A DNA stretch of 64,000 bases from Tetradesmus obliquus (GCA_030272155.1 CP126192.1:8466501-8530500); one strand, 5' to 3'; positions 1-12,779 are shown, counted from the first letter of the stretch. Notes: generated by a model not told the origin, from the letters alone. Numbers and translations: made by a program.

Positions 1-15
1 CAGGCTGCGTTGCAC

Positions 16-3000
16 ATGGGGTCCAAGGAGGTGACTTTTGGCAGCGGTATCTTCCTGGGTTTTGTGATGTTGGCAACGGGGTTCCTTTCCCTCTTTTTGC
101 TCCTGGACCCAACGATGCAAATGGTGGCGCCATGGAGACCAGGGTGACTAGCTGGGTTCAGCAGTGCTACCCGGCGCAGGTTGTCCAATCGTGCAACTTG
201 CAGGTGGGTTGAGGTGTAAGGTACTGCCGCGTGGGGATGCTGTTGCATGACACGTCACTTGATTGGCCGATGATCACCAACGTTGATCGACATGGGTGGC
301 GGGATGTACGCACGCCACCATTCCAGCCAGCACGTCTCCTCACAGTATGCACAGGCATTGCATCGCGAGTGATTAGTCTCACAGAATACATCCTGCACAT
401 GAACTTCTGCTGATACCATGATGTGATCCATACCACTCAACTGTCTCTCAGCGTAAGCTGCAGCAACATCATGTGTGTTGCTGTGCTCTTCAACCTTGAT
501 AGGTCAAGGATGGAGCCCAAGGCTACGGCATAGGCACCTACAACATTGAGGTCAGACAGAACGATTCTTCCCCTCTCCAAGGTTGCGTGCTTGAGGGCAC
601 ACAGTCTTGCCCAGGTATCTTGCAGACGGAGTGGACTTCATACGCAGAGAGCTTGTATGGCACACCAGCATGGGCCGAAACATACGGATTGACCACGTTC
701 CCTTTTGCCTACTTCTCCTCGCCTACCTCACTTGCACGCTGTGCTGCAAGCGGCAGTTGCCCACCCAGAGACGCCAGCCAGCCGGGCCAGATGTACACTA
801 TACCATTGATGGACATTGGTCATGTTGTTGGTTGCGGCACTGGCGGCTGCCCGGTGAGATTCCCTGTGGCTGTTGGCCCACCCTCAAGCACGCCATTGGC
901 GTGCCTCTCTGCGACCTCGCATTGCAGCAGCGCAGCGAATGGAGAGTACCCGTTCATGTTGTTCAAGGCTGCGCCACCAGCAACACAAAGTGACTTGGCA
1001 ACAGCGATGTTGGAGCGCTGCATACAGAAAACAAGCAACCTCACGTCATGCAATGGGGTGCCAGGCTACACGGGGGTGGCCATATATGATGCCCTTGGCA
1101 ATCTTGTTGGCTGCTCTGCACCGGGTGTCACTGCTTGCCCACCACAGTTCCCTTTGCTAGTGTGGGACACAGATGGAGGCTTGAGCTCATGCCACCATAG
1201 GTACATCAATGATTGTAGCCACAACCATGGTGGATTGTTCCCGTGGAGTGTTGGACGTCCAGTGAATGATGCTGCGGTGGGTTATCTGTTGCTGCAGGAC
1301 AAACACACGCCATCTTGCACTGCATGGCATCATCCCCTTTCAACCTTGGCACTGCCGACCTTGCCACCTTGTCATTTCTGACCCCAAGCATGTTCATCAA
1401 ATATCATGCACGATATCCAATTGTTTGTTGTGCAACTATATTCAGCCACCTTGCAGCAGCTGCCTTCAAGGCAGTATGCTCCTACTCGTGTAGTATGTGC
1501 GCTAGTACAGTGTGCCACGCGTACGTTGCAGCGCACCTTGTTGGGCCAGGCCTGGCCTAGGCCAGCTTCCCTAAAGTGGCGATTCATTTCTCCGGCTTCA
1601 AGGCATGCAGAAGTGTGTGCTTGGCGTATAGAAAACTCTCGTGAATCACAGTGTCAGGTCTTGATGTTGATAGCTGTTTACGACTCGTTGAGACCTTGAA
1701 AACCCAACCACAACTGCGTCACCCTTCATGCCGCAGGGTGGGATCATTGGCTGTGGAGCTGCAGGCCTCTGCCCCAGTGCACCAGGAGTTGTTGCCGTGT
1801 CTGAGGATGCCACCCCTTCTTACAGCAGCAAACCGTTCGCATGCTTTCTTGTCATGGACAACAACTGCCCCTCCATTGGCAATCAATTCCCACTCTACAA
1901 CGGTGTGACAGCGACTGGCCTCCCACGCCTTGTGCGTTGTGTTTGGAACACAAGCGTCACAAACTGCAGCCCGATGACACCTTTCACCGCCAGCATCATG
2001 CGCCCGTCAACAAGCGGGTCAGGGCTACTGTTGGAGGGCTGCATGACACCTGACACACCTTGTCCTGCTTGCTGCCCTTCGACAATAGACGCCACATCTG
2101 GTGACAAAGTGTGCATGCCAGGCGAGTGCAGAACGGATTGCCACCAAAGCATGCGCCTGCTTCATAAAAGTGATCCCAGTGCCAACATGATCTCAAATGT
2201 ATGAATCAAGTACAATCTGTAGCTTCAACACAACACAACAAGAGAATTGTCTTCTTGAATAGCTCAGTGGCTGCTGACGAGCAAAGTGCCATATACAGAC
2301 GTTGCTTGTGTGTGCCGCCAGTCACAACGCTTGAAACCTTGAAAATCAAAGCACAATATCTTGCACCATGCGTGTACACTGCGACTATGTAGCTGGCGTC
2401 ATCCTCACATGTCCCGCCCTGTGCATGCGCAAACTCTTTTCCCACAGAGCACGTGTGTGAGGACCCCTGCCCAAGCATCCCCAACACGGCAAACGGCACG
2501 AATGGCTGCACAACGGCCTTCAATTCCTCTGGTGGATACATCAACATGACGCTGCTGTACTGCCAATGCCAAGTAGGCTATGCTTGGAACAAGGTCACGC
2601 ATTCATGCCTACCTGCCTTGGCATTTGCAGTTGGGGTCGACCGCGCAGATGTCCTCCACACCAAGGCACTGGTGCTCGCTTGGAACGGAGTGCAGTGGAC
2701 AAGACAAAGTGTTCCTCCCCAGCTCACATCTGCCTCCAGCGCGTATTTGTCAAGCGTCGGCATTGTGGACGCCCACACCGCATTAACAGGTGGTAGATGG
2801 ATATCCAACACCACATCTACTCCCGCGGGAGTGATACCCATGGGTATCATGCTGCAGCAAAACAACGACTCAACATGGACGACTGTTCCTGAGATGGGTG
2901 CCATGCCTATGCCGACCCCTTTGGTGGCGGCGGCTCCTATAGCTCGCAAGGCTTGGATGCTTGGTGGCACCAGCCCCCCAGGGGCGCGCATGTACGATGC

Positions 3001-3691
3001 AGACGCACAACAGTGGCTGGACAGCCTGCACGATGGCTGGGGAGCAGAGTCCATGAGTGCAAGCACGGATGGCAAGGAAGTATGGGCAGCGCGGCCAAGG
3101 GATGTGATGCATTGGAGTGCCACAACCAATGACAGCCAGTTCCTTGGAGGACAGTGGACAAGCGTGGCAACCCACGGTAATGGCCAACACTTCAAGTCAG
3201 TTGGTGTCGCTGACGCATCCAATGTGTGGGTGTCTGCTCAGGATTGGGCCAATGCTAGCGCTGAGTATGGGCAGTTCAACAAGTGGGACCCGAACGCCGG
3301 CCGCTTTGTGAAGCAGAGCATGGAGGCAGACCCCGCTAACAACCTTTACCACGAGTTCCCTAGCATTGTCGCAGTCGATGGGGCGACCGCTTGGGCCGTG
3401 GGGTCCTGCTGCACTACACCTAAGACAAACATGAGCATTGCAATCGTGTATCGGTACAACGACACATCCGCCGAGTGGTACATGGAGTTTGATGGCGGCG
3501 TGCACAACAACACGGATAGCCCCATGTTTCCTCTGCATGGTGCCTCTGCTTGGAGCAAGGATGCAGCGGTAGCAGTCGGCTATGGGGGAACCGTGGTTTG
3601 GTGGGACGGCATGAAGTGGACGCATGTGCCCGGGCTTGGCATGCTGTCCACGTATGACCTTTATAGCGTTGCCTTGTGGGCTCCCACCTAG
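16..3691 (+). CDS. Cys-rich, heavily N-glycosylatable surface/secreted protein with EGF-like segment (multi-exon; 5' end may lie upstream)
   Basis: Four exons fit in phase: 16-123, 503-1261, 1737-2100 and 2448-3691, giving about 824 residues. The first exon encodes a short basic N-terminus and one long hydrophobic stretch (GIFLGFVMLATGFLSLFLLL), which reads as a signal anchor. The frame is open to the window edge, so the true start may be earlier. Exons 2 and 3 carry repeats of a Cys module, for example VVGCGTGGCPVRFPV, LVGCSAPGVTACPPQFPLL and IIGCGAAGLCPS. Exon 4 opens with an EGF-like segment with paired cysteines (CEDPCP, YCQCQVGYAW) and continues as a Trp-rich region with recurring VGV/VW and AVG motifs suggestive of a beta-propeller. 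There are at least ten NxS/T sequons. The topology and an extracellular site are inferred from these. I do not recognise a named family. Boundaries of exons 1-3 are less certain than that of exon 4. Confidence 0.6.
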
Positions 3692-4190
3692 CACGTACTG
3701 TGGCATGTGAGGTTTCAACGATGGGCACCCACCACCATACATGATCGCAACATAGCACGTGACATGCAGAACATCATGTACATTATGCCTCAGGTGTGGT
3801 GCTCTGCATTGTCCAGATTGCATGTTTCAAAATCTGGCAGTCACTATGGAGCGATGCAAGACCGACTCAGAGATGGGAGCTTTTTTGGTTTGTTTTGCAT
3901 ATCTGCGATGAGCAGCGTGCCAGTGGCACGTGCACGTGAGCACAGCAGGTTTCAGCAGGTTCTGATGGTGCTGGGCTCCCGGCACCAGCCGCCTTTGGTG
4001 CTTGGAAATGACAAATTAAAGCATAAACTACAAGTTAATGTGTGCAGCTGCGCTGATGTGTGCCTAGAATCTTATTTGCAGCACCACCAATCAATACCAT
4101 CATGGGGCAGTCGCACCATTTACCTCGCACATCATTGCTGTGCCACAGCATCCGCCTCACATACTTTACTGCATCTTTCAGCGGCCGAAG
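3692..4190. other. Intergenic stretch between convergent genes
   Basis: No open frame here looks coding on either strand. It probably holds the 3' UTR of the upstream plus-strand gene. It ends where degenerate hydrolase-derived sequence begins. Confidence 0.5.
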
Positions 4191-4418
4191 CTACTCACCC
4201 ATCACCTGCCCCGGCAGCCACAAACGCAACCAGCGCTGCCGCAGCGTTCCCGCCCCATTAACGCGCACATACTGCCAGCGCCCCTCAACCACCACGTGTT
4301 GCGATGCCAGCATGTGCTCTGTAAGGAACGCATCCCGCTTGGACCACAGGCACATCACGCGCCAGCCTACAGCCTCTGAATGCGCGTTGTTGACACAAAC
4401 AACGCATCCCGCGCTCAC
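4191..4418 (-). pseudogene. Diverged copy of the epoxide-hydrolase terminal exon
   Basis: Read on the minus strand, this gives a peptide aligning with the last exon of the hydrolase at 6131-6450. RVMCLWSKRDAFLTEHM corresponds to LVMGLWSDGEAYLTKEGM, and VVVEGRWQYVRVNGAG corresponds to VVVTGGFFFCKRIEGAG. The general-acid Asp position of WSDGEAYL is Lys here, and the catalytic His of GAGHW is lost (GAGTL, then unrelated sequence). It lies at the distal end of the 286-bp array and is the most diverged member. It is either an old decayed copy or the remnant of a second hydrolase gene. Confidence 0.55.
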
Positions 4419-6310
4419 ATCAGGTCGGCATACATGGACACGTCGGGGTCCAGCCCAGCAGCCACAAAGTCAGCCAACGCCGCATTCACCTTGGCAGACG
4501 CATCCTGCATCATCCAGTGCCCGGCACCCTCGATGCGCTTGTAAAAGAAGAACCCGCCAGTCACCACAACACGCAATGTTGTCATGCCCTCCTCTGTACA
4601 TCCTCTGTGAGGTAGGCCTCGCGATCAGACCACATGCGCATCACGCGCCAGCCTACAGCCTCTGAATGCGCGTTGTTGACACAAACAACGCATCCCGCGC
4701 TCACATCAGGTCGGCATACATGGACACGTCGGGGTCCAGCCCAGCAGCCACAAAGTCAGCCTGCGCCGCATTCACCTTGGCAGACGCATCCCGCATCATC
4801 CAGTGCCCGGCACCCTCGATGCGCTTGTAAAAGAAGAACCCGCCAGTCACCACAACACGCAATGTTGTCATGCCCTCCTCTGTACATCCTCTGTGAGGTA
4901 GGCCTCGCGATCAGACCACAGGCGCATCACGCGCCAGCCTACAGCCTCTGAATGCGCGTTGTTGACACAAACAACGCATCCTGCGCTCACATCAGGTCGG
5001 CATACATGGACACGTCGGGGTCCAGCCCAGCAGCCACAAAGTCAGCCTGCGCCGCATTCACCTTGGCAGACGCATCCCGCATCATTCAGTGCCCGGCACC
5101 CTCGATGCGCTTGTAAAAGAAGAACCCGCCAGTCACCACAACACGCAATGTTGTCATGCCCTCCTCTGTACATCCTCTGTGAGGTAGGCCTCGCGATCAG
5201 ACCACAGGCGCATCACGCGCCAGCCTACAGCCTCTGAATGCGCGTTGTTGACACAAACAACGCATCCCGCGCTCACATCAGGTCGGCATACATGGACACG
5301 TCGGGGTCCAGCCCAGCAGCCACAAAGTCAGCCAGCGCCGCATTCACCTTGGCAGACGCATCCCGCATCATCCAGTGCCCGGCACCCTCGATGCGCTTGT
5401 AAAAGAAGAACCCGCCAGTCACCACAACACGCAATGTTGTCATGCCCTCCTCTGTACATCCTCTGTGAGGTAGGCCTCGCGATCAGACCACATGCGCATC
5501 ACGCGCCAGCCTACAGCCTCTGAATGCGCGTTGTTGACACAAACAACGCATCCCGCGCTCACATCAGGTCGGCATACATGGACACGTCGGGGTCCAGCCC
5601 AGCAGCCACAAAGTCAGCCAGCGCCGCATTCACCTTGGCAGACGCATCCCGCATCATCCAGTGCCCGGCACCCTCGATGCGCTTGTAAAAGAAGAACCCG
5701 CCAGTCACCACAACACGCAATGTTGTCATGCCCTCCTCTGTACATCCTCTGTGTTGTAGGCCTCGCGATCAGACCACAGGCGCATCACGCGCCAGCCTAC
5801 AGCCTCTGAATGCGCGTTGTTGACACAAACAACGCATCCCGCGCTCACATCAGGTCGGCATACATGGACACGTCGGGGTCCAGCCCAGCAGCCACAAAGT
5901 CAGCTAGCGCCGCATTCACCTTGGCAGACGCATCCCGCATCATCCAGTGCCCGGCACCCTCGATGCGCTTGTAAAAGAAGAACCCGCCAGTCACCACAAC
6001 ACGCGATGTTGTCATGCCCTCCTCTGTACATCCTCTGTGTTGTAGGCCTCGCGATCAGACCACAGGCGCATCACGCGCCAGCCTACAGCCTCTGAATGCG
6101 CGTTGTTGACACAAACAACGCATCCCCCGCTCACATCAGGTCGGCATACATAACCACGTCGGGGTCCAGCCCAGCAGCCACAAAGTCAGCCTGCGCCGCA
6201 TTCACCTTGGCAGACGCATCCCGCATCATCCAGTGCCCGGCACCCTCGATGCGCTTGCAAAAGAAGAACCCGCCAGTCACCACAACACGCGATGTTGTCA
6301 TGCCCTCTTT
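4348..6310 (-). repeat. 286-bp tandem array built from the 3' end of the epoxide-hydrolase gene
   Basis: About seven units recur with a 286-bp period; the phrase cgcatcacgcgccagcc recurs near 4634, 4920, 5206, 5492, 5778 and 6064. On the minus strand each unit encodes a version of the hydrolase C-terminus: the GAGHWMMRDASAKVN block, the YADLM ending and its stop codon, and a degraded upstream piece (VMRLWSDREAYLTED then a stop). Units differ by only a few bases, such as Q/L in NAAQADF, cgcaatg/cgcgatg, and gtgaggt/gtgttgt. That points to recent amplification or homogenisation. Plus-strand open frames of 92 or 105 codons in each unit are by-products of the array. The unit next to the gene (6062-6310) merges into the real terminal exon. 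Confidence 0.9.
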
Positions 6311-8758
6311 TGTGAGGTAGGCCTCACCATCCGACCACAGGCCCATCACCAGCATGTGAAGCTTGGTGGATGGCGGCGTTGGTTTCATAGCAGCGAGCGC
6401 GATTTGGTCAAGGTTAGATCGGTACCATGACAGGCCGGCAGTGAGTGCACCTGCATGCACACACGTGTACGAGTAAATAATGTATGTGGGTGGCTACACG
6501 ACAGTGTCGACGTGCAGCTGTGCCCCATCGTTCCTTGCAGCACATTAGTGTGCAGCAGATTGGCTGTCTACCGCATCACAAGCACATGCGAGCTACTCGC
6601 TGCACTCGTTTAAATTAGTGCTGTTCCATGCTTAAATGTCACTGGGCGTTGGTGGCTTCACTACAGGTATCGCTGGCAAGCAGTGGCTGCCCTGCATCCA
6701 CTTGACAAAACTACGTGCAATGCTGCAGCAGCTTCTGCACAGCCTTCAACGCACCTGGCTGGCTGAGTACATCGATGTAGTCCTGCACTTCCTCCTCGCT
6801 GCTGTTCTTGCCCAGCAGCTGCCGCAGCAGCGCCCAGTCGTCTGCTGCCAGCAGGGCCTCTGCCTCTGGGTGCTGGAATAACAGCATGTACCAGGACGGC
6901 TCACGCTGCTTGGGGTTGGCGCAAAACACGATGCCTGGGTGCACCTGGCTGGCTGAGTACATCGATGTAGTCCTGCACTTCCTCCTCGCTGCTGTTCTTG
7001 CCCAGCAGCTGCCGCAGCAGCGCCCAGTCGTCTGCTGCCAGCAGGGCCTCTGCCTCTGGGTGCTGGAAGAACAGCATGTACCAGGACGGCTCACGCTGCT
7101 TGGGGTTGGCGCAAAACACGATGCCTGGGTGCAGCAGGGCAAACAGCAGCACAACAGCACAGGAGGCAGCATGCGTGGGTTCATACTGTTGTAGACCATG
7201 TGTACTCACATGTTCAGAACACTCCTACACAGGTGACACATTGCATTGACCGGTCGCAGGGCCTACCAAACGGCGCACACACAGTGCAAACGCGGTCGCT
7301 TCAGCCTGTTCAGCAGGAGGTGATTGAATGTTATCGTGGGAGTCGGTGCTGTGATTGGGATTGCATTGGCCACAAGCTTACAATGCAAACATTGCGTCAA
7401 CAAATGTCACTCCGCCAGCACGCAGCCCACCTGGGAACCCCACAGAGAGCACTGCTAGCTGCCGCACCCTGCCAGGCTGCATCAACGCCATCGCCCATGC
7501 CACAGCAGCGCCACAATCGTGGCCCACCACCACGACCTTGCCTGCCACCTTGAGCTGGTCCAGCAGCGCACACAGCACCTGCAGAGCCACGCGCGGCGAT
7601 GATGAGATGCAGCAGCAGGTTCAGCAGTACAGCACATGCATCTGCACAGCAGCACTGCCTTGCATGGCACCTTGAGCTGGTCCAGCAGCGCACACAGCAC
7701 CTGCAGAGCCACACAGCGCAGCAGTGTAGCAGGTGTGGCATATTACCTGTGTGAGCATTGCATATGAGCGGTGCAAGTGGGTGTGTGCAGCGTTCGCTGT
7801 TGCATGCGAGGACAGCAGGGCTCATTGATATCGCCTGCCGCAACAGCTGCTGTACATGTGCAGAAGTTACAGGCACAAAGTTCAAATTGCAATCCTGGTT
7901 ATAACAGAATATGGTGAAATTTAACAGCTCAAGCTCTCTCAAGCACCACCTCTCCTGCAACTGCTTCTCGCAGCGTTTTGCGCAAAATATCAAGCCAACC
8001 ATTGTAATGCAGTGCTGTCTACTGCTCACCGCCACCACGCGCGGCACTTTGTACTGCTCCAGGTCTGTGGGCTTGTCTGAAGCCCCAAATCCTGGCAGGT
8101 CTGGTGCAATCACGCGGTGCCCTGCTGCTGCGAGGTGGGCGATCTGCGGGTGTGCACAGCAGTGCGGGACAGGCAGAGCATAGCAGCAGGGCAGGCAACA
8201 GCAAAGGGGTGCTCGTCTGCATTTGCAGGGCGTCACTGCAGTGCGAGCTAAAGCTGCGTGCTTTACGGCATGCTGCAGCGGCTTTTCCTCAAGTATTCAT
8301 TGACAACCGAAACCATGATGCTTGCAAGCATTTACTCCTTGATGTGATGACTAACAGTCCAGCTCAGCAGCGCACTGAGGTGCCACCTCACTGGTCTGAG
8401 ACCAGTGGTCTGTCATGACATGAGGCACGGTATCAAAGCACCAAGCAGCGCAGAGGGAGACAAGCAGAATGCAGGTTGCGTTTTATACACACAGTGCACA
8501 TGCCAGCTCATACCTGGGACTGCCACAGCTTGTGTGAATCTGGGAAGCCGTGCAGCAGCAGCACTGTTGATGCAGCATCCTCAGGCCCCGCGGTCCCTAC
8601 CCACAACTTCACTCATTCAGCTGTTACAAACATTGAAAGCCAATGAACTACACACGGGCACGTTGCCGACGAGAAACGACTGGCGTAGCAAAGATGTGGA
8701 GTTCGACACCACGACACACAAGGCGACGGGATCCAATACAAATTGTATTATACAGCAT
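6131..8758 (-). CDS. Epoxide hydrolase-type alpha/beta hydrolase
   Basis: Six exons join in phase on the minus strand: 8758-8681, 8606-8514, 8143-8030, 7578-7431, one of 7124-6945 or 6934-6755, and 6450-6131. The product is about 310 residues, normal for the family. Order of motifs: oxyanion HGFP in LLLHGFPDSHKLW; VIAPDLPGFGASDKP; nucleophile elbow GHDCGAAVAW with Asp nucleophile, which marks epoxide hydrolases rather than Ser esterases; cap segment with KQREPSWYMLFFQ; SQPGALTAGLSWYR across the last junction; acid LWSDGEAYL; catalytic His in GAGHW. These families hydrolyse epoxides through an alkyl-enzyme ester. The substrate is unknown and I see no clear targeting peptide. The first exon and its GTCGTT donor are the weakest part of the model. 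The gene contains a duplicated exon, a truncated echo of exon 4, and an amplified 3' end. Confidence 0.85.
6755..7124 (-). repeat. Tandem duplication of a 180-nt hydrolase exon separated by 10 nt
   Basis: Two nearly identical exon copies lie at 7124-6945 and 6934-6755, offset by 190 bp. Both are 180 nt, begin after an AG and end before a GT in the same phase, so either alone keeps the frame. The ten bases between them read gtgcacccag on the minus strand, which is formally GT...AG but far too short to splice. The only coding change I saw is Phe versus Leu in YML(F/L)FQHPE. The arrangement forces mutually exclusive use of the copies, or one is dead. Confidence 0.85.
7673..7710 (-). repeat. Echo of hydrolase exon 4, 5' half
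   Basis: The first ~34 coding bases of exon 4 and its acceptor (7548-7590) recur here in the upstream intron: ctgcag followed by the codons for VLCALLDQLKV. The copy breaks off after this. It keeps a usable AG acceptor. Confidence 0.85.
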
Positions 8759-9109
8759 TTGCGCGTACGTGTTGATGATAAGCATTGACAGTTTGAGGTG
8801 GCTACAATCAAGCACAACATGCGTGAATTGGGCTCCAAGGTATGTCCGACCCTGAACCACCAGTGGTTATGGTAGATTTGCGACTGTGAGAACACGGCAT
8901 GGGTTGCACTGTTTTTATTTCAACCTGTAATTTCGTTATTGACATATTCAGCAGAGTATGTGCTACTCCTGCGTGAAACTCGCTCAGTAGTCATCAGTCA
9001 CTTGGGCCGTCCAAGCTGTCAGCGCTCTTGAAACATATGTTTTCGTATGCATAATCGCTCGCGTGTGTTATCACCAGCACAGGTAGCGATCAGGCGGTGA
9101 ATCACAGCT
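8759..9109. promoter_or_regulatory. Divergent intergenic region between hydrolase and poly-Gln/Ala/Ser gene
   Basis: About 350 bp separate the two predicted start codons, so both promoters should lie here. It is more AT-rich than the flanks (for example 8905-8945). I saw no confident TATA box or other element. Confidence 0.45.
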
Positions 9110-10202
9110 ATGGCGCCCAGCGATAGGTTTGAACAAAGCAATCGTGATCCGCAGCTCAGGCATTCGACGTCTTCAACAGCAGAGTTTGGGCGGCACGGAG
9201 GTGCATGCTGCGGGGCCCCGGGGCCTCTGCTGCAGCCGGGGTCTCGACATTTTGTGCAGCTGCTCTCCATGTGGCTGCACAAAGCCAAGAAGGAAGGTGA
9301 GCTCAACGGGAGCTGTTTATCATCGTATGGTGATGATTGGTTCATGTATTGTACTTCAGGCCTCTGCATGAAGCAACAAGGGACCAGGCTGAGCAGCACA
9401 TGGCAGATTGTACTGCTGGTGTGGATGCCTGTGCCCACACATGTTGCGGTGGCATGTTAGCGTGTGGGCAATAAAATCAGGACACGAAGAAAGCATACCA
9501 TGTGTACTTGTTTGCAGGCATTCCTGCTGCTGTGCAGCCGGCCAGCACGCAAACACCCAGCAGCACAGAACAGCACCCCACAGCCGCAGCGGGTGTTGCT
9601 GCCCCTGCCTGCGCCGCAGCGCCTGCACAACAACAGCTGCTGCAGAGCAGCAGCAGCAGCAGGAACGACTACAGCAGCGGCAGCACCATCCAGCCTTGCA
9701 TGCCTGCAGCCGGCATGCCCATGACCACTGCAGCAGCTGCTGTTGTTGATAGGGCTGCAGACTCCTTCAGCAACCTTGCTGCCGCCGCTAGCAGGCTGCA
9801 GCAGCAGCAGCAGCAGCAGAGCCTGCAAAAAGCTGAATCGTTTGCACCAGGGGTTGGAACTGCCGCTGTTTTTGCTGCTGGTGATGACTCGACATTTGCA
9901 CCACCACAGCATGCAGCAGCAGCAGGCACAGAGCATACGTCTGGCCCTGCAAACAAATCAGCTTTTGTGCCTGAAGTATGGCCAAAAGACGCCGAGGTGC
10001 AGCGGCAGCGGCAGCAGCAGCAGCATGGTGTAGCTGTGCCGCATCCTGGCGCCACCAGCAGCAGTGCTGCCCTGCGCAGCCCTCGCAGCCCTCGCTACCA
10101 CTACCAGCAGCAGCAGCAGCAGCAGGACCACCCACCACACCATCATGAACTGCCCAGCTCCCCTTACTACAGAAACACAGTAGAGTACGAGCTCTGGTCT
10201 GA

Positions 10203-10233
<31 letters not shown>

Positions 10234-11163
10234 TCCAGCAGCAGCAGTGGCAGCAGCGCGCTGCTTGCTGCCGCTGCTGCTGCGCTGGCAACTGTGTCAG
10301 CTGATACAGGCGTGGCTGTGTCACCTTTAGCTGCAGTGCGGCCCCTGCAGGAGCCACAGCAGCAGCAGCAGCAGTCGCCCCTGCAGCAGCCAGTGCTGAG
10401 TGCTGCTGAAATTGATGCTGCCCTAGAGAGCCTTGCAATGCTCGACAGGCGCCTGGCAGCAGTGGAGCAGCAGCAGATTGCTGCTGCAGCATCAGCAGCT
10501 TCAGCAGCGATGCAGGACGGTGCTGCTGCACTGGAACAGGAACAAGATGAGGACAGCGCACGCAGCAGTGAAGAGACAGTTGCAGGCGATGCAGCAGAAG
10601 GTGTGTACCCTGCCGATGCAGTGACAGACTACCCTAGGGGTGTCAGCAGGAGCAGCACAGAGGCACAACCGCTGCTAGCAGAGCTTTCTGACATGCCAGC
10701 CTCAGACATGCAGCAGCAGCAGCCAGGCAGTAGGCAGGACGCACAGAGGCGTCTGCTGCAGCTGCTGAAAACCTTGGACCTCGCGCCGGCAGCAGCAGCA
10801 GCACCATGGCAGCCCGGCACACCCACACCTCCACCATCCACCCCCGCAGCCACACCCACCACCACAGCAGCAGCAGCAGCAGCGCCGGCCCCAACACCTG
10901 CTGCAGGGCTCCCTTTTTCTCCCAGGTGCATGGAATGGGGCTCACCTGGTACCCCTCATGCACATGTGCCTCCGCTGCCACCCCCGCCAACCTCGCCTGC
11001 AGCAGCAGCAGCAGCAGTAGCAGCAGCAGCGGTAGAGATGTCGCCAGCTGCTGCTGGCAGCATCACACCAGCCAACACCCCAGCCACTCCCACTCTGGCA
11101 CTGGCAGCAGTTGACACTGCCGTGAGCGGCGCTGCTGCAACTCGCAGCAGTCAAACCCAGAGG

Positions 11164-11197
<34 letters not shown>

Positions 11198-12571
11198 TCT
11201 TGAAACGGCCAGATCAGCAGCGTGAGCGTGTTGTTTCATCATCTACATCAGCAGCACCAGCAGCAGCAGCAGCAGCATCGCAGCTGCCGCCCCTGCCGCC
11301 GTCACAGCGGCAGCGGCAGCGGCGGCAGCAGCAGCTCAGCAGGCGCGACAGCAGCAGCAGCGTAGCATCAGCCCATAGCCTGTCTAGGTGGGATCGCAGC
11401 TTCCTTCCTGGTAGTGCCTTGGCAAGCCTGATGCCCTGGCCAGCAGCAGCAGCAGCAGCAGCAGGTGGAAGTAACAGCCAGCAAGCTGCTGCTGTGGCGG
11501 CTGCCGCAGCCGCAGATCTGTTTGGCGTTGGGGCACGCAGGACGCTGGATCCTTACCTGGCTGCTGCCCGCAATGGCAGCAGCAGCAGCGCCAGCACGCA
11601 AGCAGGGCCTGCAGGCTGGCAGCAGCAGGTGCTTTGCAGCAGCATTGATAAGTGGTGCGGTGCAGCAGGCCTTGACTGGCAGCCAGAGCAAGAGCAAGTA
11701 GCTGGAACAGCAGCAGCAGGTGACTCATCTGCTGTTTGGGCACAAGGTGCAGCAGCAGCAGCAGCAGGATGTGCAACGGATGCTCAGGTGGAAGAACCAA
11801 CAAGGCCTGCTGGCTTTCCAGCAGCAGCAGCAGCAGCAGCAGATGAGTCTGCGTCTGTGCTGTCTCGTATGAGCAGCATCAGCAGCACTGCCAGCCTGGC
11901 TTTCACCGACTGCTGCTGGCCAGACACGGCAGCAGCAGCAGCAGCAAGCAGGCTTGGCAGGAGGGGCAAGCAGCGGCAGCAGTGGCGGCAGCAGCAGGTG
12001 TGCATGCCTATCTCCATCGACAGAGACATTGCTGTCAACAGTTTAGATCAGCAGGTTCTGGACAGTGTCGCTGCCCCGGCAGTACAAGTGGCAGTACAGT
12101 CAGCAGCAGCAGGCACTACAAGCAGTACAGTCAGCATTGCCGGCTCAGACTCTGCTGCTGGCTGGGTGTCCAGCTTGCTGTGGCCTGTGCCGGAGGATTC
12201 TGAGCTGCTGGCTAGCCCAGCACATGCAGCCCAGCAGCAGCAGCAGCAGCAGCAGATTTGGCTGCAGCAGGGGTCAGCAGGACACCTTGGTGCTACTGCA
12301 TCACCAGCAGCAGCCAGGCAGGGTGATTTTGTGGGCTTGCTGCTGAGTTCTGTTGTCGCAGCACAGCAGCAGCAGCAGCAGCTGAGCCAGCAGGCAGTGT
12401 CTTTTGGCAGCCGCGGCAACCTTGCTGCTGCGGGTGCTACACCAGTGCTGTCTCTGCGGGCCAGCACTGCAAGCAGCAGCAGCTGGCCTGATGCTGAGGG
12501 TCAGCAGCACAGCAGCAGGCAGCAGCAGCAGCAGTCGGTGCACCACAAGAATGCCGCTGAGAGCAACTACT

Positions 12572-12612
<41 letters not shown>

Positions 12613-12725
12613 TTTGGTGATGGCCATAATAAAGGCAGCAGCCCTGTGCTAGATGATGTGGCAGCAGGAAGGGGCAGGAGGGACCAGGCGGCTGCAAAGA
12701 GTACCCCAGCTGAAGCAGCACCACT

Positions 12726-12779
<54 letters not shown>

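Noticed and set aside
4634..6095. Six plus-strand open frames of 92-105 codons, nearly identical
   Set aside because: They are antisense to copies of the hydrolase terminal exon and exist only because the 286-bp unit happens to be open in that frame.
4348..6310. CRISPR-like regular array
   Set aside because: The period is 286 bp with no short repeat/unique spacer alternation, and the whole unit is conserved and coding-derived.
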